Shown one piece after another: positions 42,217 to 52,305 of a stretch of DNA of 64,000 nt. The translations under genes were made by a program, and so were the position numbers. The stretch lies in the NCBI RefSeq assembly GCF_029028005.1, contig NZ_JAOTPO010000003.1:310001-374000 (forward strand), read 5' to 3'. Origin of the DNA: Alkalihalobacterium chitinilyticum (GTDB taxonomy: Bacteria > Bacillota > Bacilli > Bacillales > Bacillaceae_F). The first letter of the stretch is position 1, and every line of letters starts with the position of its first letter. The notes under the pieces were generated by a model, which was given only the letters and a program-made list of their open reading frames with translations, ran no database searches and was not told the DNA's origin.

Positions 42217-44151
42217 TTAGTCTGTTGTGTCTGATTTGTCACCCATATAAAGTCTTATCGTTGAACCTGCTTTTACTTTCACACCAGGTTCTGGTGCTTG
42301 GGCTAACACTTTGGACCCACTTCCAGAAGCGTCAATTTTCAGATCATAGTAAGCTTGATTAATCTCCCTTATAGAAAGGCCAACTAGATCTGGAGTTTCT
42401 ATAATAGGTTCATCATTCCAAGCTTTTTCTTTTTCAATCTGGTCTGTTCGTTTGTCAACTCCCATGGCGGCTAGACTGTCACCAATAATCTTTCCAACAA
42501 TCGGTGCTGCAACGACCCCACCGAATTGAACGGTCCCCTTTGGATTATCAATGGCTACATAGACAACAATTTCTGGGTTATCCGCTGGTGCCATTCCGAT
42601 AAATGAAACAATGTGATTATTTTCTAAATAGCGACCGTCTTTTGCTTTTTGTGCGGTACCCGTTTTTCCTCCAACTCGATACCCATCTACATATGCGCCT
42701 TTACCAGTTCCAAGTGCAACTACACTCTCTAAAGCATGGCGAATTTCTTTAGATGTATCTTCCGAAATAACTCTTCTTTTTAATATTGGAGCTTGAGAAC
42801 TTACCACTTGTCCTGTTACCGGGTCAATCCATTCTTTCGCGATAAAAGGTTGATACAAATATCCGCCATTGATGGCTGCAGAAACCGCCGCTACTTGTTG
42901 AATTGGCGTAACAGAAACCCCTTGACCAAAGGCAGTAGTTGCTAATTCTAATGGGCCGACTCTATCTCGATTAAAAAGGATCCCTTTTCCTTCACCTTGC
43001 AAGTCGATTCCTGTTTTTTGACCAAATCCAAACTTTTCAATGTAGTCAAACAAACGATCTTTCCCCAACCGTTCACCTAAAACAACAAATCCCGGGTTAC
43101 ATGAGTTTTGTACGACTTCTAAGAACGTCTGGTGTCCATGTCCACCTTTTTTCCAGCAACGTAACCGGTGTCCAGACACTTCAATAAACCCTGGATCATT
43201 AAATGTCTCTTTGTGTAAATCAACTTCGCCTTCCTCTAAAGCCGCTGCGATCGTTATAATCTTAAAAGTAGAACCCGGCTCATATTGCATCCAAACCGGC
43301 TTGTTTTGGTTGTAGATTTCTGGTGGAACTTCACGAAAATTTTCAGGATTATAATGTGGTCGACTCGACATCCCTAAAATTTCACCTGTATTTGGGTCCA
43401 TTGCAATGGCAATAGCACCATCTGGGTTATAGGTAGCTTCTGCTATATCTAACTCTCGTTCAATGATCGTTTGAACCTTGCTGTCAATGGTAAGCATTAA
43501 ATTTAGACCATCAACTGGAGGCGTGTACTCATCTGCTAAATCTGGCAATCTCTTACCTTTAGCATCTGAGAAGAAAGATACATGTCCTTTTTTTCCACTC
43601 AAATGTTCGTCATATGTTAACTCCAGTCCTGTTAACCCTTGATTGTCAATTCCAGCGAAACCTAATACATGTGCTAAAAACTTTCCGTTAGGGTAATGTC
43701 TTTTACTATCTTCAGCGACATAAACCCCTGGCAAATCTAGTGCTCGTACTTCATTTGCTTTTTCTTTTGATATTTTTCTTCCTTCTGGATTAATCCTAAC
43801 AGATGATGCACTTTTCGTAATGAGTTCATACGCTTTCTTTCTATCCATATTTAAAACGTTTGCTAATTTCTCAGCTGTCTCAGCAGGTTGCTTTACCTGA
43901 CGAGGAACTACTAATATTGACGGTGCACTAACATTAGTAGCGAGAATTTCTTGATTTCGATCTAAAATTTCTCCACGCTTTGCTTCAAACGGTATATCAC
44001 GACTCCAAGAATCTTCTGCTCTGTCAGTTAACCAGTCCCCCATACCAAATTGTACATAGCCGAGACGGATCGCAATGATCGAAAAAATAATTAAACCACA
44101 TATTAATACAAATACTAAACGTTTTCGTACGGTTACATTGGACACTCGCAC
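42217..44151 (-). CDS. spoVD: Stage V sporulation protein D (cortex-specific class B PBP)
   Basis: Mono-functional transpeptidase for spore cortex. 644 residues: short cytoplasmic tail, membrane helix (about residues 10-28), PBP dimerisation domain (FEAKRGEILDRNQEIL), transpeptidase domain with SxxK in EPGSTFKIITIA, SxN in NSCNPG and KTG in GKTGTAQ, and one C-terminal PASTA domain (from about residue 585). Start GTG at 44151 after GGGGGT gives (M)RVSNVTVRKRL as in B. subtilis. It pairs functionally with SpoVE. Confidence 0.96.
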   Translation of the reverse strand: MRVSNVTVRKRLVFVLICGLIIFSIIAIRLGYVQFGMGDWLTDRAEDSWSRDIPFEAKRGEILDRNQEILATNVSAPSILVVPRQVKQPAETAEKLANVLNMDRKKAYELITKSASSVRINPEGRKISKEKANEVRALDLPGVYVAEDSKRHYPNGKFLAHVLGFAGIDNQGLTGLELTYDEHLSGKKGHVSFFSDAKGKRLPDLADEYTPPVDGLNLMLTIDSKVQTIIERELDIAEATYNPDGAIAIAMDPNTGEILGMSSRPHYNPENFREVPPEIYNQNKPVWMQYEPGSTFKIITIAAALEEGEVDLHKETFNDPGFIEVSGHRLRCWKKGGHGHQTFLEVVQNSCNPGFVVLGERLGKDRLFDYIEKFGFGQKTGIDLQGEGKGILFNRDRVGPLELATTAFGQGVSVTPIQQVAAVSAAINGGYLYQPFIAKEWIDPVTGQVVSSQAPILKRRVISEDTSKEIRHALESVVALGTGKGAYVDGYRVGGKTGTAQKAKDGRYLENNHIVSFIGMAPADNPEIVVYVAIDNPKGTVQFGGVVAAPIVGKIIGDSLAAMGVDKRTDQIEKEKAWNDEPIIETPDLVGLSIREINQAYYDLKIDASGSGSKVLAQAPEPGVKVKAGSTIRLYMGDKSDTTD

Positions 44152-44258
44152 TACTTGTACCCCCAATTTCCAACCTAGATTTCACATATAGCAAGGCTTG
44201 TCATCCTTGTTTTACTTATATGCGGAATACTAGATAATTAGAACAAAGAGAGAGGCAC

Positions 44259-46439
44259 TTATTGTTCTTCATTAATCTCTCCATCTTCGAGGTCTGCTTC
44301 ATCCGAATAACTTTCATAATTAGGTAATTCTAGTTCAACAGTAATATGTTCTTCTGTTCTAACAGGACTTCCTGCGCTAACACTTTGGGTTGTTACAAAT
44401 CCGGTTCCAAATATATTTATATTGAGATCGAGTGCTTTTGATAGTTTCATGACATCACGGAACGACCAACCTTCAATGTTTGGCATCGCATAAGTTTCAC
44501 TGTTTGTAACGAGAACAACCTTTTCATTTTCAATCACATAACGCCCAGCTTCGGGCTGCTGTCCTTCGACCTTATTCCCATCACCTAGAACAATAACTTG
44601 TAATGCTTCACTTTCTAACTCACTCTTAACAGTCTCTACAGCTTTTCCTTTATAAGCTTTCAATTCAAGCCCTATTTCTTCGCTTTCTACTTTATCTTGA
44701 AAACCTGGATTTATATTTAAATATTGTAAACTATGTTTCATTACCGTATTAAAAATTTGTGATACTGGTGCAGAACCAGCTTCTGTTTCTTTTAATTTCG
44801 GGCGGTCTACAGCTACGTATACGATGACACGAGGATCATCTTTAGGCGCCATTCCTAAAAATGAGAAAATATTTTTTCCGTGTCCACGTAAGTACCCTGG
44901 TCCATCTGGATTAGGTACTTGAGCAGTTCCCGTTTTACCGATCACATCAAAACCTTCGATATAATAAGGGGTTCCTGTTCCAGCCGAAGAGGTAACAACG
45001 GTCTCTAGTATATCGATGACTTCCTTTGCAGTAGCCTCCGAAATCGGTTGTCCTGCTTCAGTTGGCTCATTCTTTTCTACAACTTTGCCTGTTTCTGGAT
45101 CAACAATTCGATCAATCACATACGGCTTCATCATCTTTCCTTTATTGGCAATTGCTGTTGCCGCCTGGACTTGTTGAATTGGCGTGACCGCTGTCGCTTG
45201 TCCAAAAGCAGTGGAAATAGCATTAGACGCATTTTTTGCAGCAATTAAACTCGTAGCTTCATTAGGCAGGTCGATACCTGTAACTTTCGTAAATCCGAAT
45301 TTATCAAGGTAATCATAGACTCTATCTGTTCCTAGCTTTTCATTAGCTATCTTTGAGAAAGCTACATTGGAAGATCGTTGCATACCCTCATTGTAAGAAA
45401 TCTGTCCCCAGCCTCTGCCTTGATTATGATCCGAAACAACCCTCTTGCCTATGCGATATGTCCCAGATTGAAACTGTTCATTACCATTATAAACACCTTC
45501 TTCAATAGCAGCTGCTAACGTAAAAATCTTCATCGTAGATCCAGGCTCAAATCGAGACGAAACTCCGAAATTAATAAAGTTCTTAATATCTTCATATTGA
45601 TTTGGATTGAAACTAGGTCGGTTGCTCATTGCTAATATTTGACCGGTTTTCGGATCAGCAACGATAGCTATCAATCTTTCAGGATCGTAATCCTCTTCAA
45701 CTTTTGTCATCACTTGTTCTAAAGCTGTTTGAATATTAGAGTCCAGGGTTAAATACACATTCTGACCATTCTTAGGTGCTTCAACTGTTTCCTTTGGATC
45801 TGGAAGCCTAATTCCTTTTCGGTCCCTTTGATAGACGACTGAACCGTGTTCGGCACGAAGAATTTCATCAAGACTAAGTTCGAGACCCATTCTCGACTTT
45901 TCCATATCCCTTTCTGTATACCCAATGACATGAGAAGCATACGTTTGCTTCGGATAATAACGGCGAGGTTCTTCTCTAAATTCAATTCCTGGCAGATCGT
46001 ATTCTTTAATAGCCTTCATTTTTTCATGACTCATGTTTTTAGCCCCAGCACCCAATTCCACTTGGAACCGGTCGCTAGAAAGCAATCGTTCAAGATTTTC
46101 AATAGACATATTAATATAAGGGGATAAAATTTCAGCTGTCTTTCTCGGGTCTTTAACAAAATGATTTTGTCCCTTGTCTAAAACTGCAAACATCGTATAC
46201 GATTTTATTTCTTGAGCCAACGGGCTGCCTTCTCGGTCTAAGATCGCTCCACGGTGACCTTCTATAACATTTTTGGTTGTCCACCTTTGTTCGGCCATTT
46301 GCTTTAAATCATGTCCGCTTACTTCTTTTGTCGTTTGGATCATAATTATTCTTCCGGTGAGTATTACGAAACAAATAAGAAAAATTGCCATAATAAAAAC
46401 GGCTCTCTTATTCGTAACAGGTCTTTTCTGAACTTCCAT
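44259..46439 (-). CDS. pbpB: Penicillin-binding protein 2B (septal class B PBP)
   Basis: Essential division transpeptidase. 726 residues: membrane helix at about 14-33, dimerisation domain (IEGHRGAILDREGSPLA), transpeptidase with EPGSTMKIFTLA, SSN and GKTGTAQ, and two PASTA domains at the C-terminus (after about residue 590). A long acidic tail (SDEADLEDGEINEEQ) follows. ATG at 46439 is given; a GTG at 46448 is also possible as AGGA lies 7 bases before it. It is 120 bases after ftsL. Confidence 0.96.
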   Translation of the reverse strand: MEVQKRPVTNKRAVFIMAIFLICFVILTGRIIMIQTTKEVSGHDLKQMAEQRWTTKNVIEGHRGAILDREGSPLAQEIKSYTMFAVLDKGQNHFVKDPRKTAEILSPYINMSIENLERLLSSDRFQVELGAGAKNMSHEKMKAIKEYDLPGIEFREEPRRYYPKQTYASHVIGYTERDMEKSRMGLELSLDEILRAEHGSVVYQRDRKGIRLPDPKETVEAPKNGQNVYLTLDSNIQTALEQVMTKVEEDYDPERLIAIVADPKTGQILAMSNRPSFNPNQYEDIKNFINFGVSSRFEPGSTMKIFTLAAAIEEGVYNGNEQFQSGTYRIGKRVVSDHNQGRGWGQISYNEGMQRSSNVAFSKIANEKLGTDRVYDYLDKFGFTKVTGIDLPNEATSLIAAKNASNAISTAFGQATAVTPIQQVQAATAIANKGKMMKPYVIDRIVDPETGKVVEKNEPTEAGQPISEATAKEVIDILETVVTSSAGTGTPYYIEGFDVIGKTGTAQVPNPDGPGYLRGHGKNIFSFLGMAPKDDPRVIVYVAVDRPKLKETEAGSAPVSQIFNTVMKHSLQYLNINPGFQDKVESEEIGLELKAYKGKAVETVKSELESEALQVIVLGDGNKVEGQQPEAGRYVIENEKVVLVTNSETYAMPNIEGWSFRDVMKLSKALDLNINIFGTGFVTTQSVSAGSPVRTEEHITVELELPNYESYSDEADLEDGEINEEQ

Positions 46440-46559
46440 TATAATCACATCCTATTCCTGCGGGCGTTAGCATCCGATCAGTTGTGAAGAATTTTTTCTT
46501 GAGTTTAAGGCAGTAGGACATTCGTTTCTACTTAAAAAGAAAACTAGCTCACATCGGAA

Positions 46560-46931
46560 CTAGTTTTGTATCACTTTCACCTTATTGTCGTCTAAAGACA
46601 TACCAAGTTTTTCCGTTGCAATGTGTAGGATTCTATCAGGTGCACTTAATTCAATTACTTGTAACTGAAGTCCCTCATTAACTTGAGTCTGTTGTTGAAT
46701 ATCACGTTGTAAATTATGAATATCCCTATTCACAGAGTAAACCGAACCGTAATTCGCAATAATGAAGGTAACTGCTACAGATAACGCCACAACAGCTAAT
46801 AAAGCTATCCCCTTTTCTCCTCTTGTAAAGGAAAACTTTTTTGGTTTTGGGGCCTTTGTTTGCTTTGGCTGTTGACCTTGAGTTTCTTTTGGTTGCTGCT
46901 GTTGCTGATATTGACGAGCCAAATTACTCAT
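46560..46931 (-). CDS. ftsL: Cell division protein FtsL
   Basis: Bitopic division protein, 123 residues. A Gln- and Lys-rich cytoplasmic part (QQQQQPKETQGQQ) precedes a single membrane helix (residues 42-62) and an extracellular leucine-zipper-like coiled coil (NRDIHNLQRDIQQQTQVNEGLQ). In B. subtilis it is unstable and level-limiting for division. GAAGGAGG is upstream of the ATG. It follows rsmH by 13 bases. Confidence 0.93.
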   Translation of the reverse strand: MSNLARQYQQQQQPKETQGQQPKQTKAPKPKKFSFTRGEKGIALLAVVALSVAVTFIIANYGSVYSVNRDIHNLQRDIQQQTQVNEGLQLQVIELSAPDRILHIATEKLGMSLDDNKVKVIQN

Positions 46932-46944
46932 ATTAAAACCTCCT

Positions 46945-47877
46945 TCAATTTTTTTCTGCTATTCTAAGCTTTGCTGAACGTGCTCGGTTATTCATTTCAA
47001 GTTCATTTGTGCTTGCAACGATTGGCTTTTTCGTAATTAACGTAAGTTTCGGTTCGTACCCTGGAGGAATCATCGGCATTCCTGGAGGCAGTTCTGGACC
47101 TCTGCTTTCCTTTTTAAACAAATCTTTGCAAATTCGATCTTCAAGTGAATGGAACGTAATGACACAAATCCTTCCTTTAGTTGCAGTAATATCAATTGAG
47201 TCAGCCAGGGCTTGTTCAAATGCTCCTAATTCATCATTTACTGCAATACGTATCGCTTGAAAGGTACGTTTTGCCGGATGCCCTCCTGTCCTTCTAGCTG
47301 GAGCAGGAATGGCAGACTTTATAATTTCAACTAGTTCCCCTGTTGTTTCAATTCGCTTTTTTTCTCTTGCTGCTTCAATCTTTCTAGCAATTTGCTTTGC
47401 AAATTTTTCTTCACCGTATCTTGAAATAATGGAAACCAGTTTTCCAAACTCCCAATCATTGACAACTTCAGCGGCACTTAAAGGTGCGGTTTGATCCATT
47501 CTCATATCTAGAGGTGCATCTTGGTGGTAACTAAACCCACGGTCTGCTTCATCTAATTGAGGTGAAGATACTCCTAAGTCGAAGAGGATACCATCCACTT
47601 CTTCTATCCCTCTTGCCTGTAGTTCTTCTTTCATAAATCGAAAATTACTTTTAATTAAAGTGAATTTCCCTTCGTAACGGCTTAATTTTTCTCTTGCGTT
47701 GGCAATAGCAATATCATCTTGATCAAAAGCATAAAGGTGCCCTTCTAAACCAAGTCGAGAAATGATTAATTCGCTATGTCCCGCACCACCGAGAGTGCAA
47801 TCAACATAAATTCCATCTTCTTTAATATTCAGTCCTTCGACTGACTCTTCTCTTAAAACCGTAATATGATTAAACAT
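46945..47877 (-). CDS. rsmH: 16S rRNA (cytosine-1402-N4)-methyltransferase
   Basis: SAM-dependent methyltransferase (MraW) of 310 residues. The SAM site is [15 protein letters not shown] near residue 27; [22 protein letters not shown] and [12 protein letters not shown] are family motifs. GAGGTGAAAG is upstream of the ATG. It is the second gene of the dcw operon, after mraZ. Confidence 0.97.
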   Translation of the reverse strand: MFNHITVLREESVEGLNIKEDGIYVDCTLGGAGHSELIISRLGLEGHLYAFDQDDIAIANAREKLSRYEGKFTLIKSNFRFMKEELQARGIEEVDGILFDLGVSSPQLDEADRGFSYHQDAPLDMRMDQTAPLSAAEVVNDWEFGKLVSIISRYGEEKFAKQIARKIEAAREKKRIETTGELVEIIKSAIPAPARRTGGHPAKRTFQAIRIAVNDELGAFEQALADSIDITATKGRICVITFHSLEDRICKDLFKKESRGPELPPGMPMIPPGYEPKLTLITKKPIVASTNELEMNNRARSAKLRIAEKN

Positions 47878-47916
47878 TAGCTTTCACCTCTTATAGGCTT
47901 TTCTTAGTTGCATTGG

Positions 47917-48348
47917 TTAAAGGTCAAAATCAACGATGTTCTCTGCAATCTCACTAAATGATTCTTCCGACTCCATAAAATAGTCTTCCCAGATTGCTTT
48001 ACTCCAAATTTCCACCCGGTTTGATACCCCGATAATCACACATTCCTTTTCAATATGTGCATATTCCCTAAGGGGTGAGGCAATATTTACTCTACCCTGT
48101 TTATCAAGCTCACATTCAGTTGCACCGGAAAAGAAAAATCGAGTAAAGGCTCTGGCATCTTTTTTTGTAAATGGGAGAGATTTCAATTTGCCTTCTAAGA
48201 TTTTCCACTCGCCCTGAGGATAGACGAATAACGACCGGTCAAGTCCACGGGTTACAACAAAAGAGTCACCAAGTTCTTCACGAAACTTAGCAGGAATAAT
48301 GAGTCTTCCCTTTTCATCGACATTGTGCCGATACTCCCCCATGAACAT
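47917..48348 (-). CDS. mraZ: Transcriptional regulator MraZ
   Basis: 143-residue DNA-binding protein with two AbrB-like domains ([21 protein letters not shown] and [22 protein letters not shown]). MraZ binds direct repeats before its own gene and regulates the dcw operon. The ATG at 48348 gives [11 protein letters not shown], the family start. The ribosome site is weak (GGTG), and the row of GTGG boxes directly upstream is the expected binding site. Confidence 0.96.
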   Translation of the reverse strand: MFMGEYRHNVDEKGRLIIPAKFREELGDSFVVTRGLDRSLFVYPQGEWKILEGKLKSLPFTKKDARAFTRFFFSGATECELDKQGRVNIASPLREYAHIEKECVIIGVSNRVEIWSKAIWEDYFMESEESFSEIAENIVDFDL

Positions 48349-48365
48349 AGTCGTTTCACCATCCC

Positions 48366-48410
48366 CCACTTTATACCTCTAAGTTACCACATCCCCCCAC
48401 TTTATACCAC
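48366..48410 (-). promoter_or_regulatory. Phased GTGG repeats, candidate MraZ operator
   Basis: Minus strand GTGG begins at 48410, 48400, 48390 and 48369, with GAGG at 48379, so spacing is 10, 10, 11 and 10 bases. The longer unit GGTATAAAGTGGGGG is present twice. MraZ proteins are known to bind direct repeats with about 10-base periodicity (TGGGN in E. coli; AAAGTG-type in Mollicutes). The site starts 18 bases before the mraZ ATG. Confidence 0.8.
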
Positions 48411-48431
48411 TAGATTTTCTAATTCTCTCCA

Positions 48432-48472
48432 CAAAAAAAAAATCCTGCTATAATGCAGGATTTTTTTAAAAA
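48432..48472 (-). terminator. Terminator between bshC and mraZ
   Basis: Minus strand AAATCCTGCATTATAGCAGGATTT followed by a run of ten T. It separates bshC from the mraZ operon, so mraZ should have its own promoter just upstream of the GTGG boxes; TATAAA hexamers occur within the repeats but no convincing -35 is seen. Confidence 0.9.
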
Positions 48473-48532
48473 AATTTTAGTTAATATACCTGTACTTAAT
48501 TTGTATCTTGCTCTTTTTTTCGCGAAAAAAAA

Positions 48533-50155
48533 TTATAATTCAATAATTTTGTGTTGGCCATTTATGTTTAAGTCTTGTTCTTTGACATCGTCTATAAACT
48601 CGTGACCATATTGATTAATTATTTGGAAGATATTATAAATGCGCTCCTGCGGCTTGTGATTAGGCAATACGATTTGCCCAACTTCATCATATTTCATTAA
48701 TTCATACTTATATTTTTCTTTTTGTTGCCGTTCTAATTTTTGATGAAGAAATTCTACTTGATCTAAAAGAATGCTAAGGTTTTTAGTTGCAAGTTTATGT
48801 GATGTTTCATCTAGTTGTTCGGCAATTTGACGAAGCGGGGCGTGAATGCTTTCAATATCGTCTTTGACTTGTTTTGCCGTTGACTCAATATCCCACTTTT
48901 TTTGCTGAATATACCATTCGTCTCTTATATCTGCTAAAGATTTAGAAAGTGCATCCTCTAAGGTTATTCCTTTGCCCTTCAACCAGTCACTGTACTTCTG
49001 TTCTAAAACGGTTAGAGAAAACCTCGGAACGATAGGCGGCATTTTCATCCCTACTGACTCAAATGCTGTTTTCAGCGTCGACCAATAGGCAATTTCACCC
49101 GGACCGCCAACAAAGGCAAGTACAGGCAATAAATACTCTTGCATTAAAGGTCGGGTTACTACATTATTGCTTAGACACTCAGGAGACCTTTCAGCGATCG
49201 ATAGTAAGTCTTGTTTTGAGTACTTCTTATCATTTGCAAGAAAAAGTTCTTCATGAACACGATCAATTCTTTGTCTTTGACCGTCTTCTAAAATAAAAAG
49301 GTTAGTGTTGTCTTCATTTCGTTCAATTGGTGTTCCATAGTCAAATTGGGCAACTTTCTCCGCCTGTGACAGGAACGCCCTATGTATCGATTCATTTTCT
49401 TCAATTAGTAAAGAGAACATTGGAGATTCTATCATACGAATTTGCGGTTCAGCAGAATCAAGTAATACGAGACCTTCCTCTTTAAAAATCCATGCTATTA
49501 ATTGACTAAAAAAATGAGAGTAATCGGTTGATTTTTTTAATAACACCGTTACTGTTTCAAGAAGCTCTTTTGTGTAATTCGTTTCCTCCATTGATGAGAA
49601 TACATCTTCTATCCATTTTTGTGTTTTTTCATAATCAAGCGATCTTTCTGAAAGCGGGAGTTTATTATCTTCTGTCTTATCGTATAATTGATGTTTTGTT
49701 AATTTTTCGTTTTTTTGCAGGAATAAATGGTTAACCTCAAGAAAATCATGATCTTCACCAGCTACCCAAAAAACAGGAATGACAGGAACGCCTAACCTCT
49801 TCTCTTGTTGCTTTGATAACGTGATGGCTGTTAGTGCTTTATAAATCGTATATAAAGGACCCGTCAATAAACCTGGCTGCTGTCCCGTAACGACCACCAC
49901 ACTGTTCGGATCTCGAAGACGCTCTATTTGTAATAATGCCTTTTCATTGTGAACAAGACGTTCGTTATACATTTTTAAAGCGTGAACTAAACTGTCTCTG
50001 TTATACGTTCGATTTTTTAAATATTCATATCGACTTCCATAAGCAGATTGGTTTTTATATTCATATTCAAAAAACGAAAGGAACTGAGGATCGTCTTCTA
50101 GATATGCTTTAGCTGCTTTTGTTGTTGGTGAAAGTTGAATTTCTTTCACATTCAT
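48533..50155 (-). CDS. bshC: Bacillithiol biosynthesis cysteine-adding enzyme
   Basis: A 540-residue BshC protein that adds cysteine to glucosaminyl-malate in bacillithiol synthesis. Family motifs VVVTGQQPGLLTGPLYTIYKA near residue 88, PVFWVAGEDHDF, and a coiled-coil insertion (about residues 385-465) of the Rossmann-like BshC fold are seen. In B. subtilis bshC (yllA/ylyC area) also lies just before mraZ. The ATG has AAAGGGCG upstream. Confidence 0.94.
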   Translation of the reverse strand: MNVKEIQLSPTTKAAKAYLEDDPQFLSFFEYEYKNQSAYGSRYEYLKNRTYNRDSLVHALKMYNERLVHNEKALLQIERLRDPNSVVVVTGQQPGLLTGPLYTIYKALTAITLSKQQEKRLGVPVIPVFWVAGEDHDFLEVNHLFLQKNEKLTKHQLYDKTEDNKLPLSERSLDYEKTQKWIEDVFSSMEETNYTKELLETVTVLLKKSTDYSHFFSQLIAWIFKEEGLVLLDSAEPQIRMIESPMFSLLIEENESIHRAFLSQAEKVAQFDYGTPIERNEDNTNLFILEDGQRQRIDRVHEELFLANDKKYSKQDLLSIAERSPECLSNNVVTRPLMQEYLLPVLAFVGGPGEIAYWSTLKTAFESVGMKMPPIVPRFSLTVLEQKYSDWLKGKGITLEDALSKSLADIRDEWYIQQKKWDIESTAKQVKDDIESIHAPLRQIAEQLDETSHKLATKNLSILLDQVEFLHQKLERQQKEKYKYELMKYDEVGQIVLPNHKPQERIYNIFQIINQYGHEFIDDVKEQDLNINGQHKIIEL

Positions 50156-50244
50156 ATGTAACGCCCTTTCATAAAAAACTTATACTCGAACGATTTGATT
50201 ATAGCAAAATGATAAACGTACACAAAATAAAATGCTTAGAATCC

Positions 50245-50628
50245 CTAAGTACCAAAAATCCGCGTTATTAATCCAAAGGTACTCAATAAAAGATACGCTA
50301 AAAAAAATAAGATAAAATTAAACCGCCATATCCCTCTAAATAACCGGACAAAGTGCACATCTTTCGCCACTTTCCAATGAATAATCGTAAAACAAATGGC
50401 TACGACAAAAAAAACAATTAGAATAACCCATAAAAATGACTGCTTCCAAATTTCATAACTAATAAAATATACGGCTAGGATAAAAAACACTAAAGAAATA
50501 TCTGCTGCAAGACGAATCGAATAACTTTTTTTCTTCGTAACTTTTACAGTAATAATATAAACTAAGTACCACCCTAAAATCGGAAGCGTTACAACTGTAG
50601 CTAAAAACCAAGCGAAAGCACTACTCAA
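50245..50628 (-). CDS. DUF3397 membrane protein
   Basis: A 127-residue protein with four hydrophobic segments, a small integral membrane protein of the DUF3397 family. It lies between panE and bshC, as in other Bacillus. I choose TTG at 50628, downstream of GAGGGAG, giving (M)SSAFAWFLATVVTLPILGW and an 8-base overlap with the panE stop (TTGAGTAG). Function unknown. Confidence 0.8.
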   Translation of the reverse strand: MSSAFAWFLATVVTLPILGWYLVYIITVKVTKKKSYSIRLAADISLVFFILAVYFISYEIWKQSFLWVILIVFFVVAICFTIIHWKVAKDVHFVRLFRGIWRFNFILFFLAYLLLSTFGLITRIFGT

Positions 50629-51532
50629 TCTTCTCCCTCTCTTCCTGTTCAAGTCCTTTAATGCTTTCAAATAAAAATTTCGTTATTGGCATTTCAAACC
50701 CTTGCTCTTTCCCTTTTCGCAACGTATAACCTAAAATAGCTTCAATTTCTGTTTGATTTCCACTTTCAATATCACGCAACATCGATGACCTGTTCTTACC
50801 CGTTTTCTCACAAACTAATAAAACTTCTGCCCACAAACCTTCTTGCCCAGCAAGGTTGAGACTCTTGACCGTCTCCTCATACACACTACGCATTAAGTTC
50901 AAGAAGTACAAATTAGAGACTAATCGACCATTCGGCACTCTAAAAATGGTAGTCAAAGGGTTGATGCATGAGTTCACGACTAACTTTCTTTCCATAATAG
51001 CTAACCAATCATTTAGCACGACAACAGGAAACTCTTCACTATTCAGCGACTTCCACAAGTGACTCCATACACCTGTTCCTTGAACAGCGCCAATTTTAAT
51101 CGTCCCTGCACCGGTGTGACGAACTTCCGTATCAGAAAGCCTCATAGCCCCGTGTTCAACGATCCCAATAAACAACGTTTCAATCGGGAGTTTCTTAATT
51201 AGGGAAAGGTGCCCCATGCCGTTTTGCATGAACACCATTGTTCTCGGTATTGAAGATTTGCATTCCATTTGTTCACATATAGCCTTAATATGAAATTGTT
51301 TTACAGTTACAAATACGATATCATCACTTAAATCACAAAGCTCATCCATTACCTTTGCGTGAACAGTGAATACTTCAGTTTGATTATTTTTATAAAGAGT
51401 AATCCCATCCTCATTCAGATGCGCTGCTTGTCGTTTACTACGTGTATATACATTTACATTAAATTGACTTTTTCTTAAATAGGCGGCTAAAAGAAGTCCA
51501 ATTGAGCCCCCGCCAATTACTCCAATATTCAC
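50621..51532 (-). CDS. panE: 2-dehydropantoate 2-reductase
   Basis: NADPH-dependent ketopantoate reductase of the pantothenate pathway, 303 residues. N-terminal dinucleotide loop MNIGVIGGGSIGLLLAAYL, VFMQNGMGH around residue 105 and the helical C-terminal domain with the catalytic lysine region (ERKLVVNSCINPLT) are seen. The start is GTG at 51532, with GGAG 9 bases upstream. This is the ylbQ position of B. subtilis, where a second PanE-like protein is also found. Substrate is inferred by family. Confidence 0.9.
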   Translation of the reverse strand: MNIGVIGGGSIGLLLAAYLRKSQFNVNVYTRSKRQAAHLNEDGITLYKNNQTEVFTVHAKVMDELCDLSDDIVFVTVKQFHIKAICEQMECKSSIPRTMVFMQNGMGHLSLIKKLPIETLFIGIVEHGAMRLSDTEVRHTGAGTIKIGAVQGTGVWSHLWKSLNSEEFPVVVLNDWLAIMERKLVVNSCINPLTTIFRVPNGRLVSNLYFLNLMRSVYEETVKSLNLAGQEGLWAEVLLVCEKTGKNRSSMLRDIESGNQTEIEAILGYTLRKGKEQGFEMPITKFLFESIKGLEQEEREKIE

Positions 51533-51774
51533 ACACCATCACTCCGCAAAGTTTCTCTTAAAATAAATAATATCACAATTATTTTGAAAGACGAATTGTC
51601 AATTCAATTTTTTCCTACAATTATGAATTATTATCGAAAAATTATTACTTTTTTAATTCTAGTAGAATTTTTAGTTTTTTAACGATGTCCTATTCTTTTT
51701 GTAGTAAAATAGAGTAGGATGATGATTATTTTCTTTCACTTAAAATTACTACTATCAATTAGGGAGGTCATCTT

Positions 51775-52260
51775 ATGGAGAAGCCGGAAGTTAAGCGCTT
51801 ACTTATTAATTATAAAACATTAGAGGAATTCCAAAACTTTAGAGAATATGGAGCCCCTGAACTCTCAATGAAGGAAGACCTTCAAGCGAATATCATCGAG
51901 AATGACAGCGAGTCACCTTTTTACGGGATTTATTACGGAAATAAATTGATTGCAAGAATGAGCCTTTATCGAGTGAAAGGTAAGTTTGACCAATACTTTG
52001 AACCGCCACAAGACTATTTAGAGCTATTTAAACTTGAGGTACTAGAGAAATACCAAAATAAAGGATATGGAAAAGCTTTAGTAGATTTCGCAAAAAGCTT
52101 TAACCTACCAGTCAAAACGAACGCAAGACAGAGATCAGATGAATTCTGGAAGAAGATGGGCTTTGAATCTGTTAACTACTTACCTATGCGGGACCGTGGT
52201 GAAAACCCTTACGTTTGGTATTCAGAAGGAGTAAAAGAACAAATAGTAACAGAGGATTAA
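51775..52260 (+). CDS. ylbP: GNAT-family N-acetyltransferase YlbP
   Basis: A 161-residue GCN5-related acetyltransferase. The acetyl-CoA loop is in VLEKYQNKGYGKALVDFAKS (around residue 100), with PYVWYSEG at the end. AGGGAGGTC precedes the ATG. It is divergent from panE across a 242-base AT-rich gap. A TAAAAT hexamer near 51706 could be a -10 but its -35 is poor. Substrate unknown. Confidence 0.88.
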   Translation: MEKPEVKRLLINYKTLEEFQNFREYGAPELSMKEDLQANIIENDSESPFYGIYYGNKLIARMSLYRVKGKFDQYFEPPQDYLELFKLEVLEKYQNKGYGKALVDFAKSFNLPVKTNARQRSDEFWKKMGFESVNYLPMRDRGENPYVWYSEGVKEQIVTED

Positions 52261-52262
52261 CC

Positions 52263-52305
52263 GTTAAAAAAGTCGACTCAACGTGAGTCGACTTTTTTAA
52301 CGGTT
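52263..52305. terminator. Bidirectional terminator between ylbP and gerR
   Basis: A perfect palindrome: CCGTTAAAAAAGTCGACTCA, a 3-base loop region, and its exact inverse. It provides T-runs for both strands and overlaps the gerR stop codon. Confidence 0.92.

Noticed and set aside
44152-44258. CATATAAG considered as sigma-E -10 box of spoVD
   Set aside because: The -35 partner is missing at 13-15 bases and the last base of the -10 does not fit; a sigma-E promoter is expected but not shown.
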